Positions 39,490-51,815 are shown, counted from the stretch's first letter. The stretch: 64,000 nucleotides of DNA from Dillenia suffruticosa (GCA_033439265.1 JAVTVX010000012.1:8545001-8609000), one strand, 5' to 3'. Notes: generated by a model not told the origin, from the sequence alone. Program-made: numbers and translations.

Positions 39490-39502
39490 TTTGTCCCCTA
39501 CT
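39490..39502 (-). other. TAT element polypurine tract
   Basis: The minus strand reads AGTAGGGGACAAA directly against the 3' LTR. Confidence 0.6.
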
Positions 39503-41377
39503 TCATGTGTTGTTTTGAAAATAAAACGACATAAGGAGTAAGCTTAGGAGTTATTACATCAAAGGGCGTGACAGTGTTATGGAGATAATTACCAAATAAA
39601 TAATTCAAGAATAAATGTTTCGTAGAAAGTTGAAAAGTTTAAATTTTTCATTCATTGCACACATTTTCTATTGGAGTGTTTCAATCTCCAGTAGTTATAA
39701 AGGCCATACCTTTGCGGTTATAAATAGAGGAGGAGGCTTCAGTGTTGCCATGAAGTGCTCTTGAGGGATTTGAAATTGGTTTCTTGATACTCTGTCGCTA
39801 AGAATTAGTATACCTTAGAGATAGTTCGAACATGGGTTTTAAACCACAAAACTCTATGTGTTAGAAGGTTTCTGCCGATATAGAGTGCCATCAAGAATGG
39901 AGCTACTGATATAAGGTGCTGTCATGATGTTTCGGATTCCGACGTTATGGTGGAATCCGTTGAGGCTCCTTAAGGATGTTGGCTTTAGGAACAGAGAAAT
40001 CTTAGCTTGAATAGGAGAGATTTTTGTTCGCAGTGGAAGCTCACTTCTCAAGGTCAAAATCATCACCCAACCCCTGGGTACAGCAGGTGGCTGAGAGTTT
40101 TTCCTCAGGCTTTCAGGTCAAGTAATAAGAGGAGTCGGGAGGTTGGGGGAGGCCGAACAATGGAGAAAGTGTGGAGCCTGATACATCTTTTCTGTCTCAT
40201 TTTGGCTAACTCATACCTTCTATGAAGTTCTTCCCGGCTTTTCTTGTAAAATTTTTATAATTTTTCTTTTAATTGTATGATATCTTTTTTGCACCGCATA
40301 AGGTTTTGTATTTCTCGTTTGCTTGTACCTATTCTATCTTGTAATAATATCAACAAATGAATTCCCTTCCTTTTTGAAAATTATACCATACGTCTGCCTT
40401 GTACTTGCGATATGAAACATATTAATACTTCTCGACATTTTTGAGTCATTCAACTAGTATGTTCACTTGTGTATCTATCGTTTGCTAGCTTATTACAAAG
40501 TTTCAATCGAAAGCATGGGCCATGCCTGCCCATCATGGAGCTACGTCCCTGGATGACACGTTACATTCAGTAGGACACTTGATTAAGAAAGTTCAAATGG
40601 TAAGATAGACCGTGTCTACCCGATTGAGAGAGATATCTCTTATTGGCGACATGCTACGTTTGGTAGGACATTCGAGAAAGGGACTCAACGAGAGAATGTG
40701 CTGTGTTTACCCGTCCGGAAGATACATTTCTTATTAATGACACGTTATATTTGATGCATATATAATAGGAGATCAGTCGATAGATAGATTAAAGGACCGC
40801 AGTGGTTTTACTAGACTGCTTAGTTGAAACTAGATGATTTTCCATAAGGAAGTGGCGGTCGTTATTGATAATAGATGTGCAAGTTCTCAGAATTCCAAGT
40901 TTTAGGCATGATCGAGCCATCTAAGCGATTGAGACGATATGTTCTCGGTCAAATTTTCTGACCATACCTGATAAGCCCCTTCCCAATTTGGCACTAGCTT
41001 TCCACTCGGTTGAGGCTGTTCGGTGGTTTTTACTTTCTTTAACACCAGATCATCAAGTTTAAACATTCTAGCCCTGACCTGCCTATTATAATATCATGCC
41101 ATCTACCGTTGATACATTACCATTTGAATAGACGCGGTTTCTTACAGCTCAGGGAGCAAGGCTAGTCGTTCATGTAATATTGGGTTGTTCTGCCTAGGCT
41201 CGTATTGATCTACTCGTAGCAAGTGGATATCGATTTCCACTAGTATTACTACTTTGCAGCCCTAAGTTAGACCGAACGGTATCTCTCTTGTCACTCTTCA
41301 GGGTGTTGTCCTATAAGTCCAAAGGATACTGTAGAGCTCCTCTACCTAATGGCTATTGACTTCATCTAGTGCAACCT

Positions 41378-41723
41378 TCAGCTCTTGCAAGATTGTTTGT
41401 TCATTATTTCGACGAGGCCATTAGTTTGAGGGTATGTGACAGAGGTGAAGCGATGTTGAATTTCTAACTTGCTGCAAAAGTTTTGACAGCTTTTATTATT
41501 GAACTGTTTGCCATTGTCAGTGATGAGGACATGGAGCACACCAAACTTGGTGATAATGGATGTCCACATGAAATTTTGAATCTTGCAGATAGTAATTTGG
41601 GCTAATGATTCGGTTTCGACCCACTTGGTGAAATAATTGATGGCCATGAATAGGAATTTCTGCTATACGATAGTTGGTGGGAACGGTCCAAGGATATCTA
41701 TCCCCTATTATACAAATAGCCAC
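41378..41723 (-). pseudogene. TAT element integrase remnant
   Basis: The minus-strand frame from 41647 contains AINYFTKWVETESLAQI, then FGVLHVLITDNGKQFNN, and TSVTYPQTNGLVEIMNK. These are the gypsy integrase core blocks holding the second Asp and the Glu of the DDE triad. The Asp of the first block lies in a neighbouring frame. Stops and shifts bound it. Confidence 0.8.
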
Positions 41724-42289
41724 GGGCTTGAATTTGGGTTAAGCTCAGTAGAGGGCTGGTGAGATATTGATGAGAAGCGTTGACAATTATTGTACCTTTT
41801 AACATAGTCATTTGCGTTGGTCTTTATTTGTGGGCCAGTAATATCCTTGTTGAAGAGTTTTGTTCGCTAGGTTCCGAATGCCTAGCTGATTATCACATAT
41901 GCCCTCGGATTTCTCTGAACACATAGTTCCTTTCCTTGAACGTCAAGCATTTCATGTATGGATGAGTATAAAACTTCTTATAGAGGTCTCCATTGATGAT
42001 GGTATAGTGGCGGCCTTACGTTTTAACTAGGCGGCTTCATCTGGGGAGCTTGGTAGTTGTTTGTATTTCAGATAAGTCTCTATTGGATCTTTCTAGCTCG
42101 ATATACTATCTGCAGATAGGATCTGTTCAGGCATATCGATACTCGGGTATGGCAAACTCTCCATGCATACTGTTTAACTGGTCACTACAAAATCAAAGGT
42201 AGCTAGTTTTGAAAAGGTATCAGTCGTGTATTCTCCGATCGAGGGATTTGTTGTATGTCCACTTTGTCGAACTTGCCCATTGCCTCCCT

Positions 42290-42590
42290 AGTTTGGTTAA
42301 ATACTTTGCCATTGTTATATTTTTAGTCTCATAGATCCCTTTAACCTACTTGACAACCAACTAGCTGTCGATGAAGACCCTTACGGTTTGGACTTCTAGT
42401 GATGTTGTAATCCATTATCCAGTTAGAAGGGCTTCATACTTGGCCTGATTGTTTGTTACCCGAAAGTTAAAACAAAGGGCATATTTGGTTTTGAAATTAT
42501 CTGGTCCTACAAGAATGAGTCTAGCCCCACTTTTTAAGGAGTTCAATAATCCATCCACATGAAGGGTCCATTCAGACAATGAGCATTCTT
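42290..42590 (-). pseudogene. TAT element archaeal-type RNase H remnant
   Basis: The minus strand gives WTLHVDGLLN, SGARLILVGPDNF and FRVTNNQAKYEALLTG in one frame. These are the first blocks of the extra RNase H that TAT/Ogre elements carry between reverse transcriptase and integrase. A stop follows the EALL block. Confidence 0.7.
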
Positions 42591-43124
42591 TTCAGTTATT
42601 GATTAGAGTCAGCTTGGTGAGTGGTGGGAGCATACATTCAAGGATGAAGTCGGTGAGGGCTTGGCCTTTTAATTGCTGGCCTCAATTGGTACTCGATGTT
42701 GAATTCACCTAACTCGATGCTCCATTTAACAAGACGGCCTAACGTATCTTTCTTTTGTAAGATCTACTTTAGAGGATAATTGGACAATACCACAATGATA
42801 TGAGCTTGAAAATAATGTCAGAGGCGTCGGACAGTTATGACTATGGCGAATGTCATCTTCTCGATAGGTCGGTAATTGATCTCAGACATTTGAAATATGT
42901 AGCTAACGTAATACACCGGCCTTTGTGCGATGGATTACTAGCTTACAAGAATAGAGCAAAGTGCTTAGTCAGAGATAGGGAGATAAAAATAGAGTTTCTC
43001 ACCGGGGACAGAGTGAGAGAGGAGCGGTGGCGACATGAGATATTCTTTGAGTTGTTTGAGCATTGCCTAACATTCTAATGTCCATGCGAATTTCTGGGAC
43101 TTCTCTAGAATATCATAGAATGGT

Positions 43125-43900
43125 TTATATTTCTTCCTTACTTTTAATATAAACCAATTTTAGAGCTGCAATTCTCTCCACGACGCGTTGCATCTCTTTT
43201 ACTATCCTTGGTGGTGCCATATTCAGTATGACTTGTATCTTCTTCGTATTCATTTCAATCCCCCAGTTGGTAATTAAGAAGTCTAGGAACTTCCTATAAG
43301 TGATTCTGAAGGTACACTGTATTGGGTTCAGTCTCATGTCATAATGTTTTAACGTCTAAAATGTCTCTTCCAGGTCTGTGACGTGATTTTCAGTTTCAGT
43401 ACTTTTGACTAGCATGTTGTCGACATAGGCCTCCACATTTCTGCTAAGATACTCGCTAAAAGCTTTGTTGACCAACAGTTGAAATGTTGCACCAGTAAGT
43501 GCAAAACTTTGTGATGAAACTAGTCTTTCCTTCATCTTCAAGGGCCATGTGTATTTGGTTGTAGGAAGAGTATGCATTCATAAAACTTAAAAGTTGATGT
43601 CCTGATGAGTTATCTACCAACTTATCGTTGTTGGAACGGATAGCTGTCCTTCAGACATGGATTATTGATGATGGTGAAGTCTACATACATCCTCAACTTG
43701 TCGTTGGCTTATTTCAACATAATCACGTTAGCCAACCGTCCTGGATAGTCCACCTCACGAATAAATCCTACCGTTAGAAGTTTCTGGACTTCCTCCTGTA
43801 TTGTATTGCACATTGACGTTTTAATGCAAATACCCTTTTCTTTTGCTTAAAAAGTTTACGACTGATGTCTATAGTTAATTCATGAACTATGATCGACGAA
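43125..43900 (-). pseudogene. TAT element reverse transcriptase remnant
   Basis: The frame from 43577 carries FALTGATFQLLVNKAFSEYL, then EAYVDNMLVKS and HVTDLEETF. The frame from 43337 continues MRLNPIQCTF and IAALKLVYIKSKEE. The catalytic YVDD box reads YVDN, so the second Asp is lost. This order is that of gypsy reverse transcriptase. Confidence 0.8.
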
Positions 43901-44076
43901 TGAATACGTATCATATCCTCCGAGGACCATGCAAAAACTTTGAAGTGTCATTGAAGATAGTCCACAATTGCATTTTGGTGGGGTGTCAGCAGGTGGGTGC
44001 CAACTTGAACCGTCTAGCCTAATATATTTGTAATGGAAACTTTGAGTACTTCTTCCCCAAGCTAGGGTTTGGATTG

Positions 44077-44298
44077 CTACTGAGCAGTGTCTCTAAGCTC
44101 TAGTGTATCCATCGAAAAGACTTCTTTTCCTCCTTCAACATTGGGAGTAGTCGACAGGTCAATGTCACCATGAAGTGTTGGCACCCCCAAGGGTGTTCTA
44201 AATTTGATCTTCATGTGCTTCATATTTGGCATTGTTTCGAGACTATCCAGACTAGGATGACCTAGAATTGCATTATAGGGGGACGAGAATTTTACCAC
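44077..44298 (-). pseudogene. TAT element protease remnant
   Basis: The frame contains YNAILGHPSLDSLETMPNMKHMKIKF followed by a GVPTLHGD block. YNxILGRPxL is the hallmark end of gypsy TAT/Athila-type protease domains. The catalytic DTG part upstream is not intact. Confidence 0.7.
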
Positions 44299-44683
44299 AT
44301 GAAAAGTGGTCCTCGTGGTAGCATGGTAAGGAGGTGTTTCTAGGGGTTACGATGAGCAAGATGGTAACTTTAGGGTGTTTATGTTCGTCCCCGAACCCTC
44401 TTATAGGTTTGTTTGAGAGTTAGAGATGGGACGGGTCGAAGCCCGTCCACTGGAAGACGTCCCAAAAGAGGAGATTTTGTTATACTTCTTAATCGACGAA
44501 GGTCTTTTCAACGAGATAGGACCCTATTCTTGTAGTGATGATCAGTGAATCGTTTTAGTTTGTATCAACTCCTATTTAGATTATCGTTGTCGAAACCAAT
44601 GACTGGCCTTTTTCTGTTGGTTGATATCATGATTGTAAGAAGAAGAAAAAGATGGCGGTAAGAATTCGGGAAATTAGTCTATT

Positions 44684-44701
44684 CCCACAAACGGCGCCAA
44701 T
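44684..44701 (-). other. TAT element primer binding site
   Basis: The minus strand reads ATTGGCGCCGTTTGTGGG directly inside the 5' LTR. The TTGGCGCCG core is a common plant gypsy primer site. Confidence 0.7.
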
Positions 44702-44702
44702 C

Positions 44703-45377
44703 TGTTAGAGGTGGGTTTTGACTCGAATGAGTTGACTAGCCGTTTGTCGACTTTGATGAGTAAAACCTGTAAAGAACTATTGAAGGGTGTTTTGAGGGGG
44801 AGACTTTAATACTCAATTTAGAGAGTGATTTTTAAGAAGAGAGAAAATAGACTAAAAGATAGCCTTGTATGCCTTGTGTATTGTGTGTATATTCAAAGAG
44901 AAAGAGAACTTACTTGGGTGGTTGAGTTAATGATGTATACATAGCTTTTCTATGTGAGTCTAGTGTACTTCTGGAGCATTAAAACTCTAGTTTTTTTTAT
45001 GAAGGTGTCACAAGATTCATGTACATCAAATGAAATTTTAAAAGATCCAGAATCTTATCAATTTGGGAAATTTTTAGTTCGTGAAGGGATTACTTTCCTC
45101 ATCGATGAGAATTTATAAATTTCCTTTCTCATTTCGAGATGTTATTCTTGCGTTTTATAAAAAGGTAAATATTATTCCAATGTTGACCGAATGTTGAATA
45201 CTGAGGAGGTACATGAGCCGACCATGTAACTATCAAGAAGAACCTGGTCGTTTGGCATCGAGGGGAAGAAACGAATCTTGTGCAAATGAACCATTTTGGT
45301 GAGTTTTTAGCATATTTTATTCATCGGGCCTTAGGCCCATGTCAATTGTTAATGGGCTTTCAGACCATGTAACATCA
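44703..45377 (-). repeat. 5' LTR of the TAT-type element
   Basis: 675 bp, TGTTAGAGG ... ACATCA on the plus strand, with clear similarity to 38793-39489 throughout. It is followed by the right-hand GGAAT. Confidence 0.88.
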
Positions 45378-45960
45378 GGAATCAAGGGCTTGTTGAGGTC
45401 AATTTCTACGCACACCCTTACATATTTTCCTCTAAGGATGTTGGTAGTGTTAAGAATATATCTTAATGGGATTACCGATTTTTTTTCCTATTTCAAAAAG
45501 AATTTCTTCATTGAAGAATACTATGCAAAGATGAGGAAGACATATCTACACAACGGCATGCTCTATTTTGGCCTCTTTGGGAGAGAACCACTCCATTTCC
45601 TGACTACTAAGTAGTGATCATATATCATCCAAGGGCTTCCTGTCAAATCTTTAACATAGTCTTCTTTGTGTGCAAACCTTGTGAAAAAATACCCTCCCTC
45701 TGGTCCAGCAGTTCAATGTTGCCTTCTGGCCTCCACATTATATTGATCTTAGTTTGTAGAAGGTGGTAGCCTATGGATTGTCTAAGGAGTTTGATTATAA
45801 GTGCCTACTTCCATGACTTCTAGAGTTCTTTTAGTCTATCGTCAGGGAATATAATAGTGGGAATGTTCGGGTTGGTACACAAGTCTTCTTTTGGTTTAGC
45901 TTCCAAAAGTTCTTCTTCAGTGTCAGAGATGATTTCCTAGTATGAGAAGGGGGAGTTTAC
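45378..45960 (-). pseudogene. L1 LINE ORF1, N-terminal DUF4283 part
   Basis: Minus-strand frames contain LLRQSIGYHLLQTKINIMWRP, GSPWMIYDHYLVVRKW and RGKYVRVCVEIDLNKPLIP. These are the successive blocks of DUF4283 in plant L1 ORF1. The frame is broken by stops and shifts. The last block ends exactly at the GGAAT target site, and its continuation lies at 38792 and below, across the gypsy insertion. Confidence 0.78.
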
Positions 45961-46089
45961 TCTCAGCTTTCAATGAAAGATACTCAGTCCTTTAATCCTT
46001 TGAAAAATTCTTCTTCTAAACTTTAAATTCGTTATATCTGAAGTCTCAGCTTTATTTATTGCAATATTTAATCTTCTCTTGTATAAAAG

Positions 46090-46390
46090 TATAAAAATTA
46101 GAGTGTATTCTCTGGGTATGAGATTTTAGAGAGAGAAACAACCTATGAGGTTGGGAAGGGTTTGTGAGAAAACACTTGTAAAGTTTTAGTTTGCATCTTG
46201 AAGCAAATTAGTTGTATTATTTTGAAGTCAATAGTGAAAATCCATATGAAATATGAGAGTAGATGTACATCGATTTTGATGGAACCATTATTAAAACTTT
46301 GTATACTCTATTTTCTTCTGTTCTACTTTCCTTTCCTTCTTCAACTTTTACACTTCTGTTTTTGTATTTCATAAATAGTAATAAATTTCC
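46090..46390 (+). repeat. Possible solo or partial LTR remnant
   Basis: The stretch contains AGAAAACACTTGTAAAG, then TAGTGAAAATCCATATGAAA and a GGAACCATTATTAAAACTTTGTATACTC tail. This order resembles the 3' half of plant copia LTRs. No partner, TSD or clear TG/CA ends were found. Confidence 0.35.
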
Positions 46391-46399
46391 AAACTATTT

Positions 46400-47180
46400 A
46401 TAAATTACTATACAGCCTATTCACCCCGTTACGTTGTATTTCAATTGCCATTTTTAAGGATGGACCTATAGATGATCTAGTCCGAGTTAGGCTCATGGAG
46501 CCAAAATTAATATGAAGCTTTAACTCAAAATCTAAAATATTGAGGAGCCACAATGTAGTTCAAAAGAAAAAAAATGCTTTGGCAAATAAAATAAAAAACA
46601 ACATATTTTATAATTTAATAACATATTTTATAATTTAATAAAAAAATGTAATAAATAATTTTAATGGATTCTATTAAAATTAAATCAAATTGAAGACAAT
46701 TTATGAGAAGTAGTTGATAATATAATTTAATAAATAAATTCGTAGTATCATAAGTTCTAATCAATTATAATATAACAAATAACATATTTTCTAAAAAATA
46801 ATGAATTTTAATAAAATAGAATTTTTGAAAAACTTAAAAAAAAAAAAAATCAATGTTGAGTGAGGAGGAAAATAGACCGTGGCCCCCTATTTCCTTAAAA
46901 GATGTGAATATATATATACCTAAGAAAGGTAGACCTTGGTCTCAATTAGGGCAAAGCTTACCATCTTCTGCATTCAAACACACCACGCGGGATTTGTGCC
47001 CTATCTTGGTTTTGCTTTAAGGTCATGGTCAACCCCAAACCCTTTTATGCCTTCACAGTAAAGCACGAGTTCAGTCTATTAAAAACTCTTGTAACTTTCT
47101 CTTTTAACTTACAGATATTTGACGCCAAAATTTGAATTACCAAACTTGAATAACGTCTATAACGGTCAATTACCATTGAA
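46400..47180. other. AT-rich spacer with a perfect 20-bp tandem pair
   Basis: No gene seen. ACATATTTTATAATTTAATA occurs twice head to tail at 46601-46620 and 46621-46640. Confidence 0.5.
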
Positions 47181-47639
47181 ACTCCATGTTATGTGCTTTT
47201 CTGGTTAGCTGTACCCAAGGTCATAATCTTATTAGTCCACGTCATCCTTACACATATATGATAGTTGTTGAACATGAACACAAGAGGACAAGTAGAAGAA
47301 CAAACTTCATTTCTTTTTTTAAACAAAAATGGAGAAGGAAGGAAAATACACTCAACCAAACTTACCGGGTAGGTCAATTTACATTCAATTTCCTGAATTT
47401 GAGGATGCAATATCAGGTTTTTCTAACAATTCTAGTTTCTCATATATGTTTTATACAGAATTTTCGACATTACAAATTGATGTCAATCTTATTATTCAAA
47501 ACAATCCTGACAACTTATGGCATATTCATCAAATCGTATGTAATATTATTATTTTCCTTGCGATAATTTTTCGAAATTGTTATTTTTGGCACACAGAGTG
47601 TTTCAATTTAGTTGTGCTATGCAACAATGTGATCATATA

Positions 47640-48240
47640 ATACAAAGTGAAAATCAAGAAGCCTAGTTGGATCAAGCATGAAGACGGAAGAAGAGTTGAA
47701 AATCCGAAATGCGCTGACGATGGATATAGAGAGAGGTTTGGAGGAAGAGATCAAGAATGGAATTTGTTGTTTTGGTCTTCAAGGGGATAGTTTAGTAGTA
47801 CAAACTCTCTATTCCAATCTGATGATCCCAAATTCAAATCGTTGTATAATAAAAAAAAAAATTGTTGTCTTGCTCTTCGGTTGGATAAGCTGCACAGGCA
47901 CCAAAGAGAGCGCAAAGGAAGCCCAAGCCAATAAATTTCTAAGAACAAAACATTGTCAAAGGTGAACATAAACATTAAAATGGAAGGAGGGACTAAAATT
48001 GAGATTAAAGAGATTAAGAAAGAGGTTGATCACACTGATGGTCGCATTGATAGTGGTATGCTGAGATCAGGGTCTACGGTGTCTCAAGATGCCAAGAAAT
48101 TGAATTGGGTGAAGACTCTTAGGTCAAGAAATTCAGGGCCTATGATGACTGAAAAGAAAAGAAGCGCGGGTGCCCCAGTGCTAAGAAATAGAATTGTGCA
48201 TGATGAGTATAAATTGCTTGAACAGGGCTGGAAAAAATAG
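47640..48240 (+). pseudogene. Unrecognised decayed coding sequence, lysine-rich
   Basis: A single plus-strand frame runs from about 47640 to a TAA at 48240, broken only by TAG at 47788-47790 and TAA at 47932-47934. The last 95 codons are fully open (47953-48240) and read like a real soluble protein tail: charged, Lys/Glu-rich, with KIEIKEIKKEVDHTDGRIDSG and RSAGAPVLRNRIVHDEYKLLEQ. I do not recognise the family. Another frame over 47678-47965 is also open, so two exons or a frameshift are possible. An open frame at 47329-47640 (MEKEGKYTQPNLPGRS) could be an upstream piece. It could equally be a retro-copied or captured gene fragment. Confidence 0.35.
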
Positions 48241-49028
48241 GTGACAATGGTTGGTTAATTAATGTGGAAGATTTAAAACAAAGCAAATAATTAAGTAGTA
48301 TTGTGTAAAATATGACAATAAGCCATTGCAGGTTGATTTGTGTGCTTTTGAGGGCCTTCCTTTTTCTGAGAATGTAAGATTTGATCCTTGTTATACGATA
48401 AATTGTTTAAAATTATTTGAAAGAGGAGAAAATATACTCTAATCTTGGTCTAGAGTACTAGTCGAAAGAATATGAACAAGTGCTTCACAAAAAGTACAAA
48501 GGGATCACTGGCTATATATAATAGCAAGAACTCACTTGTATTTTACCTAAATTACATCATAGTTTGAATCTATTTACAATAGTAGAGCCTAAACCATTCA
48601 TCGGCTTCTCCAGCGCCTTATTATTGGTGGCCCATTGAGAATTCTTAGATCATATTTGGGGCTTTTAATTACTTCATATTTGGTCTCTTGTGTGTGCATG
48701 CATGTGTGTATTTTTTACCTAACTACTGGTATCTAAAAACTTTATTAATCTAATTTAGGTAGTTTTGAGGTTCAATTTAAGAGTTATTTCTTTCATGTCT
48801 ATTTTTTAAGATTTTAATTAAAAGAATTTAATATATTACTTCCAAATCCCCCGATTGTTTGTGGGCTCTTGTATAGTTGAATGTCTCTCAATCATGAAGT
48901 GGAATCGGTGTTGGGTTTCTGTCGATGTGTATCAGATTGAACCTCTAAACATAAATCAAGACCAACTATATCAGGAGGACAAGAAGTCAGGAGCTTGCCC
49001 TGGATGCTAAGATCAGATAGAAACATTA
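48241..49028. other. Spacer without recognisable genes
   Basis: Nothing firm was seen. The stretch 48430-48650 has a promoter-like TATATATAAT and direct short repeats, and may be a worn LTR, but no partner was found. Confidence 0.35.
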
Positions 49029-49782
49029 CTAGAAAATAGGCTTTCAACGACGAAAAAATCCGTCGCTAAAAGTTATTTTTTCGTTGCTGATACCTTTTAA
49101 CGACGAATTTTATCCGTCGCTAAATCTATCGCTTAAAAAAATTAAAAAGAAATCAGTGACTGATCTCTCAAAAAAGAAATAGAATAGACTAGCTTCAAGA
49201 TCCGTCCACCCGCCTCTTTAATTTGTGAGAAAATGCTTCATCAAGTTTCGAGCCCATGCACCATGAAAGGAGGAAGAGCACCGCCACCACCGGACCAAGC
49301 TAAGTTTTTAGTTATAATTGTTTTTGTTTTTTTTAATTATTACTTTTACCTCATATTTTTTAATAATAATAAAATAATTTTATTTTAGCTTAAAATAAAA
49401 TAATAAAAAATTTAAAATAATAAAATAATATTATTCTTCCACAAAATAAAATAAAAATAATTATTAAACAAAATTTAAAAATTAAAAACTAAAAAAATTA
49501 AAAAAATTAAAAAAAAAATCCATCGGTAATCTGTCGTTAATTTTTCCGTTGGTAATCCATTGCTAATTTTTTTATTGGTAATCCATCGCTAATTTTTTCG
49601 GTAATCCGTCGTTGATAAATTTATAATTTTTTTTTTTTTTACTATTGACCACTACGGAAACGGATTATGATGGAAATATTTCTGTTGTTAATCCGTCGTA
49701 AATCGTTTAGTATTCTGTCCGATGGTATTCCATCATAAATCCATCACTATTAGTGACGGAATTTCATCGGTAATTTTACTTC
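49029..49782. mobile_element. CACTA-like element fragment with CGTCGCTAA repeats
   Basis: The left edge reads ACTAGAAAATAGGCTTTC, close to CACTA termini of the CACTAxAAAAAA type, with the first base changed. It is followed by many copies of (T)CCGTCGCTAA or its relatives (TCCATCGCTAAT, GACGGATT) on both strands, the sub-terminal repeat style of these elements. No transposase is present. The right end is cut at 49783 by the Tekay LTR. Confidence 0.5.
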
Positions 49783-51210
49783 TGTCACGCCCCAACCCAC
49801 TCCTGAGCCAGGCACGCAACCAGCCCGCCATGGCACCCAGATGCACGGGCACCACGTCCCGCACATCGAAACACCGTAAGGCTGTCAACATTTACATAAT
49901 CCAAGTTTCCAAATCACAGATATCCCCAAGTGATAAAAATAATACATGTATGCCTCAATGTAAATTAAAATGAGTGAGAGTTAACCTTATACAGACCAGA
50001 AGAATTATAAATACAGTCATCCCAATTTAAACAAATACAATGGTCATCCTAACTTCTTCAAGATAAAACAATAACCTCAATATATAGCGGAAGAGCGGGT
50101 AGTTATACCCCGGCCCAATAGTCTCCAAAAAATATCCAATACAATAATGCGCAAAAATCTCTCAGTCCGAGTCTACCCCTGTAGGAGGGAAATGTGAGGG
50201 GTGAGTACCGTAGAGAGGGGGGTTGGTACTCAGCAAGTCCGGGGGATGACATGCTACAATTAATTTTTGGGTGAATTAGAAGTGGCAAAATTATGTCCCA
50301 ATAAATCCATAGTATGCAAAAAAAAAATATTATGACATTTTAATAAATCATTCACAGCATACGTATCAAATCAAATATGCATCCAGTATGTATGTCCGTT
50401 ATATCATGTAGAGCCGGCCGAAAATATCCCGACAAGGGCCAACCATGGCCAAGGACGGTCAACGTTGGGGGTTTTCATAGTGCAAGTAATAAAATACGGC
50501 TCTCTACCCCAACGTTGGCCACAGACTACTTCAACTAGCTTGTATATATATATCATACACGTATCAAGGATCAAGCGTGTATGGAAACCCGCCGGTGCTA
50601 GACCTACCAAGATCCTCCCCAGACTGGTTCAACCGACGACTGTCGATACAATATGTATGACAATTTGGCGGATAGCCCTGCAGAGGCGTATCCGGGCACA
50701 ACAGGTGTCTCTACCAAATGTCCTTCGTAGCTACGGAATGCCATAGGAAGCACATCATCATCATCACAGTATCCACAGGGACATCCAGCCCAAATCACAT
50801 ATTTCAAGTCAAATCATCAAGCCCTATCATGTCAAAAGCATGTGCCAATATGCAATGGAAGCATAAAATCATGTGGATATATCAAAATGTGGCACAATCA
50901 TCAAGTATCAAAATCATGGATGCATATCGATATAAACAAGTTGGGACACTCCATATATCACAAAATATTTTCATAAGCCCAGAAGAATAGGTCAATCATA
51001 CCATTTTAAATCATACTTTTGAAAGTTTTTTAAAACACGGTATCAATTAAAAGTAGATGTCAAGTCTCACTCACAGTTAAGAGAGGATAACGCACTCCCC
51101 AATATTTCCACAAAGCGTAAATCAAGTGTCCCCTCCGTTCAACTCAAATAACTCTTAGGGAGACAAACAATCTGCAGATTTTTAACCTGCGCAGTCATGG
51201 AAAACATACT

Positions 51211-51815
51211 ATAACTTTGGCTATACCAATCCAAATCCGATAATTCTTATCTCATTTTAAAGCTAAGGGATAGCACTATAACTTTCATTTTGCACACTTC
51301 CTCAGATTCAAATCACAAAATTCCCGGTAAGCCTCATTTTGTTACAGCCATATTTAAGTTTCAGATTTTGTCCAGTTTTTGTACAGAAGCTATAACTTTC
51401 ATCCTACTACCAAAGTCTAATGAAATTTTAACATGTTATAGTTAAGATATAGATCTACAACTTTCGTGTTTTGAGTTTTATCTAAATATGTTTGGAAGGG
51501 GTTGAACGAAATTCATGAACAGGACAGATATGTTTTAGTGAAATATACAGTTTCTGTCAACACAGTTTTAAGGAAATTTATATAACTTTGAATTTCCTCA
51601 TGCGAAATGGCTGAAATGTTTATATGTTATAGACAAGGCATATATCTATAACTTTCATGTTTTGTGAGGGGTCGTTTTTACTCACTACTGTCATGGTTCG
51701 AAACAGGATGCTTCTATGTCGAGTTTCAACAAAAGTGCCATAACTTTTGGCACAGGCATCAGAATTTGGTGATTCTTACCTCGTTGGAAAGATAAGACTT
51801 AGATCTACAATTCAT
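51211..51815 (-). repeat. Four-unit degenerate tandem repeat inside the LTR
   Basis: An ATAACTTT motif lies at 51211, 51392, 51582 and 51740. A second copy of the motif (ATAACTTT or ACAACTTT/ACAATTC) lies at 51278, 51457, 51648 and 51807. The two series keep a 65-67 bp offset, and spacings of 181/190/158 and 179/191/159. That parallel spacing shows a repeated module of about 160-190 bp. The same array is present in the other LTR. Confidence 0.75.

Larger units (their letters stand above)
38793..45377 (-). mobile_element. TAT-lineage Ty3/gypsy retrotransposon, internally deleted, inside L1
   Basis: Two LTRs (38793-39489 and 44703-45377) flank a minus-oriented interior. It has a primer site at 44684-44701, protease, reverse transcriptase, a second archaeal-type RNase H, integrase, and a polypurine tract at 39490-39502. 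The second RNase H and the RT sequence style place it in the TAT lineage. A perfect GGAAT duplication marks the insertion. There are only about 400 bp between the primer site and protease, so gag is missing. Numerous stops make it non-functional. Confidence 0.88.
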
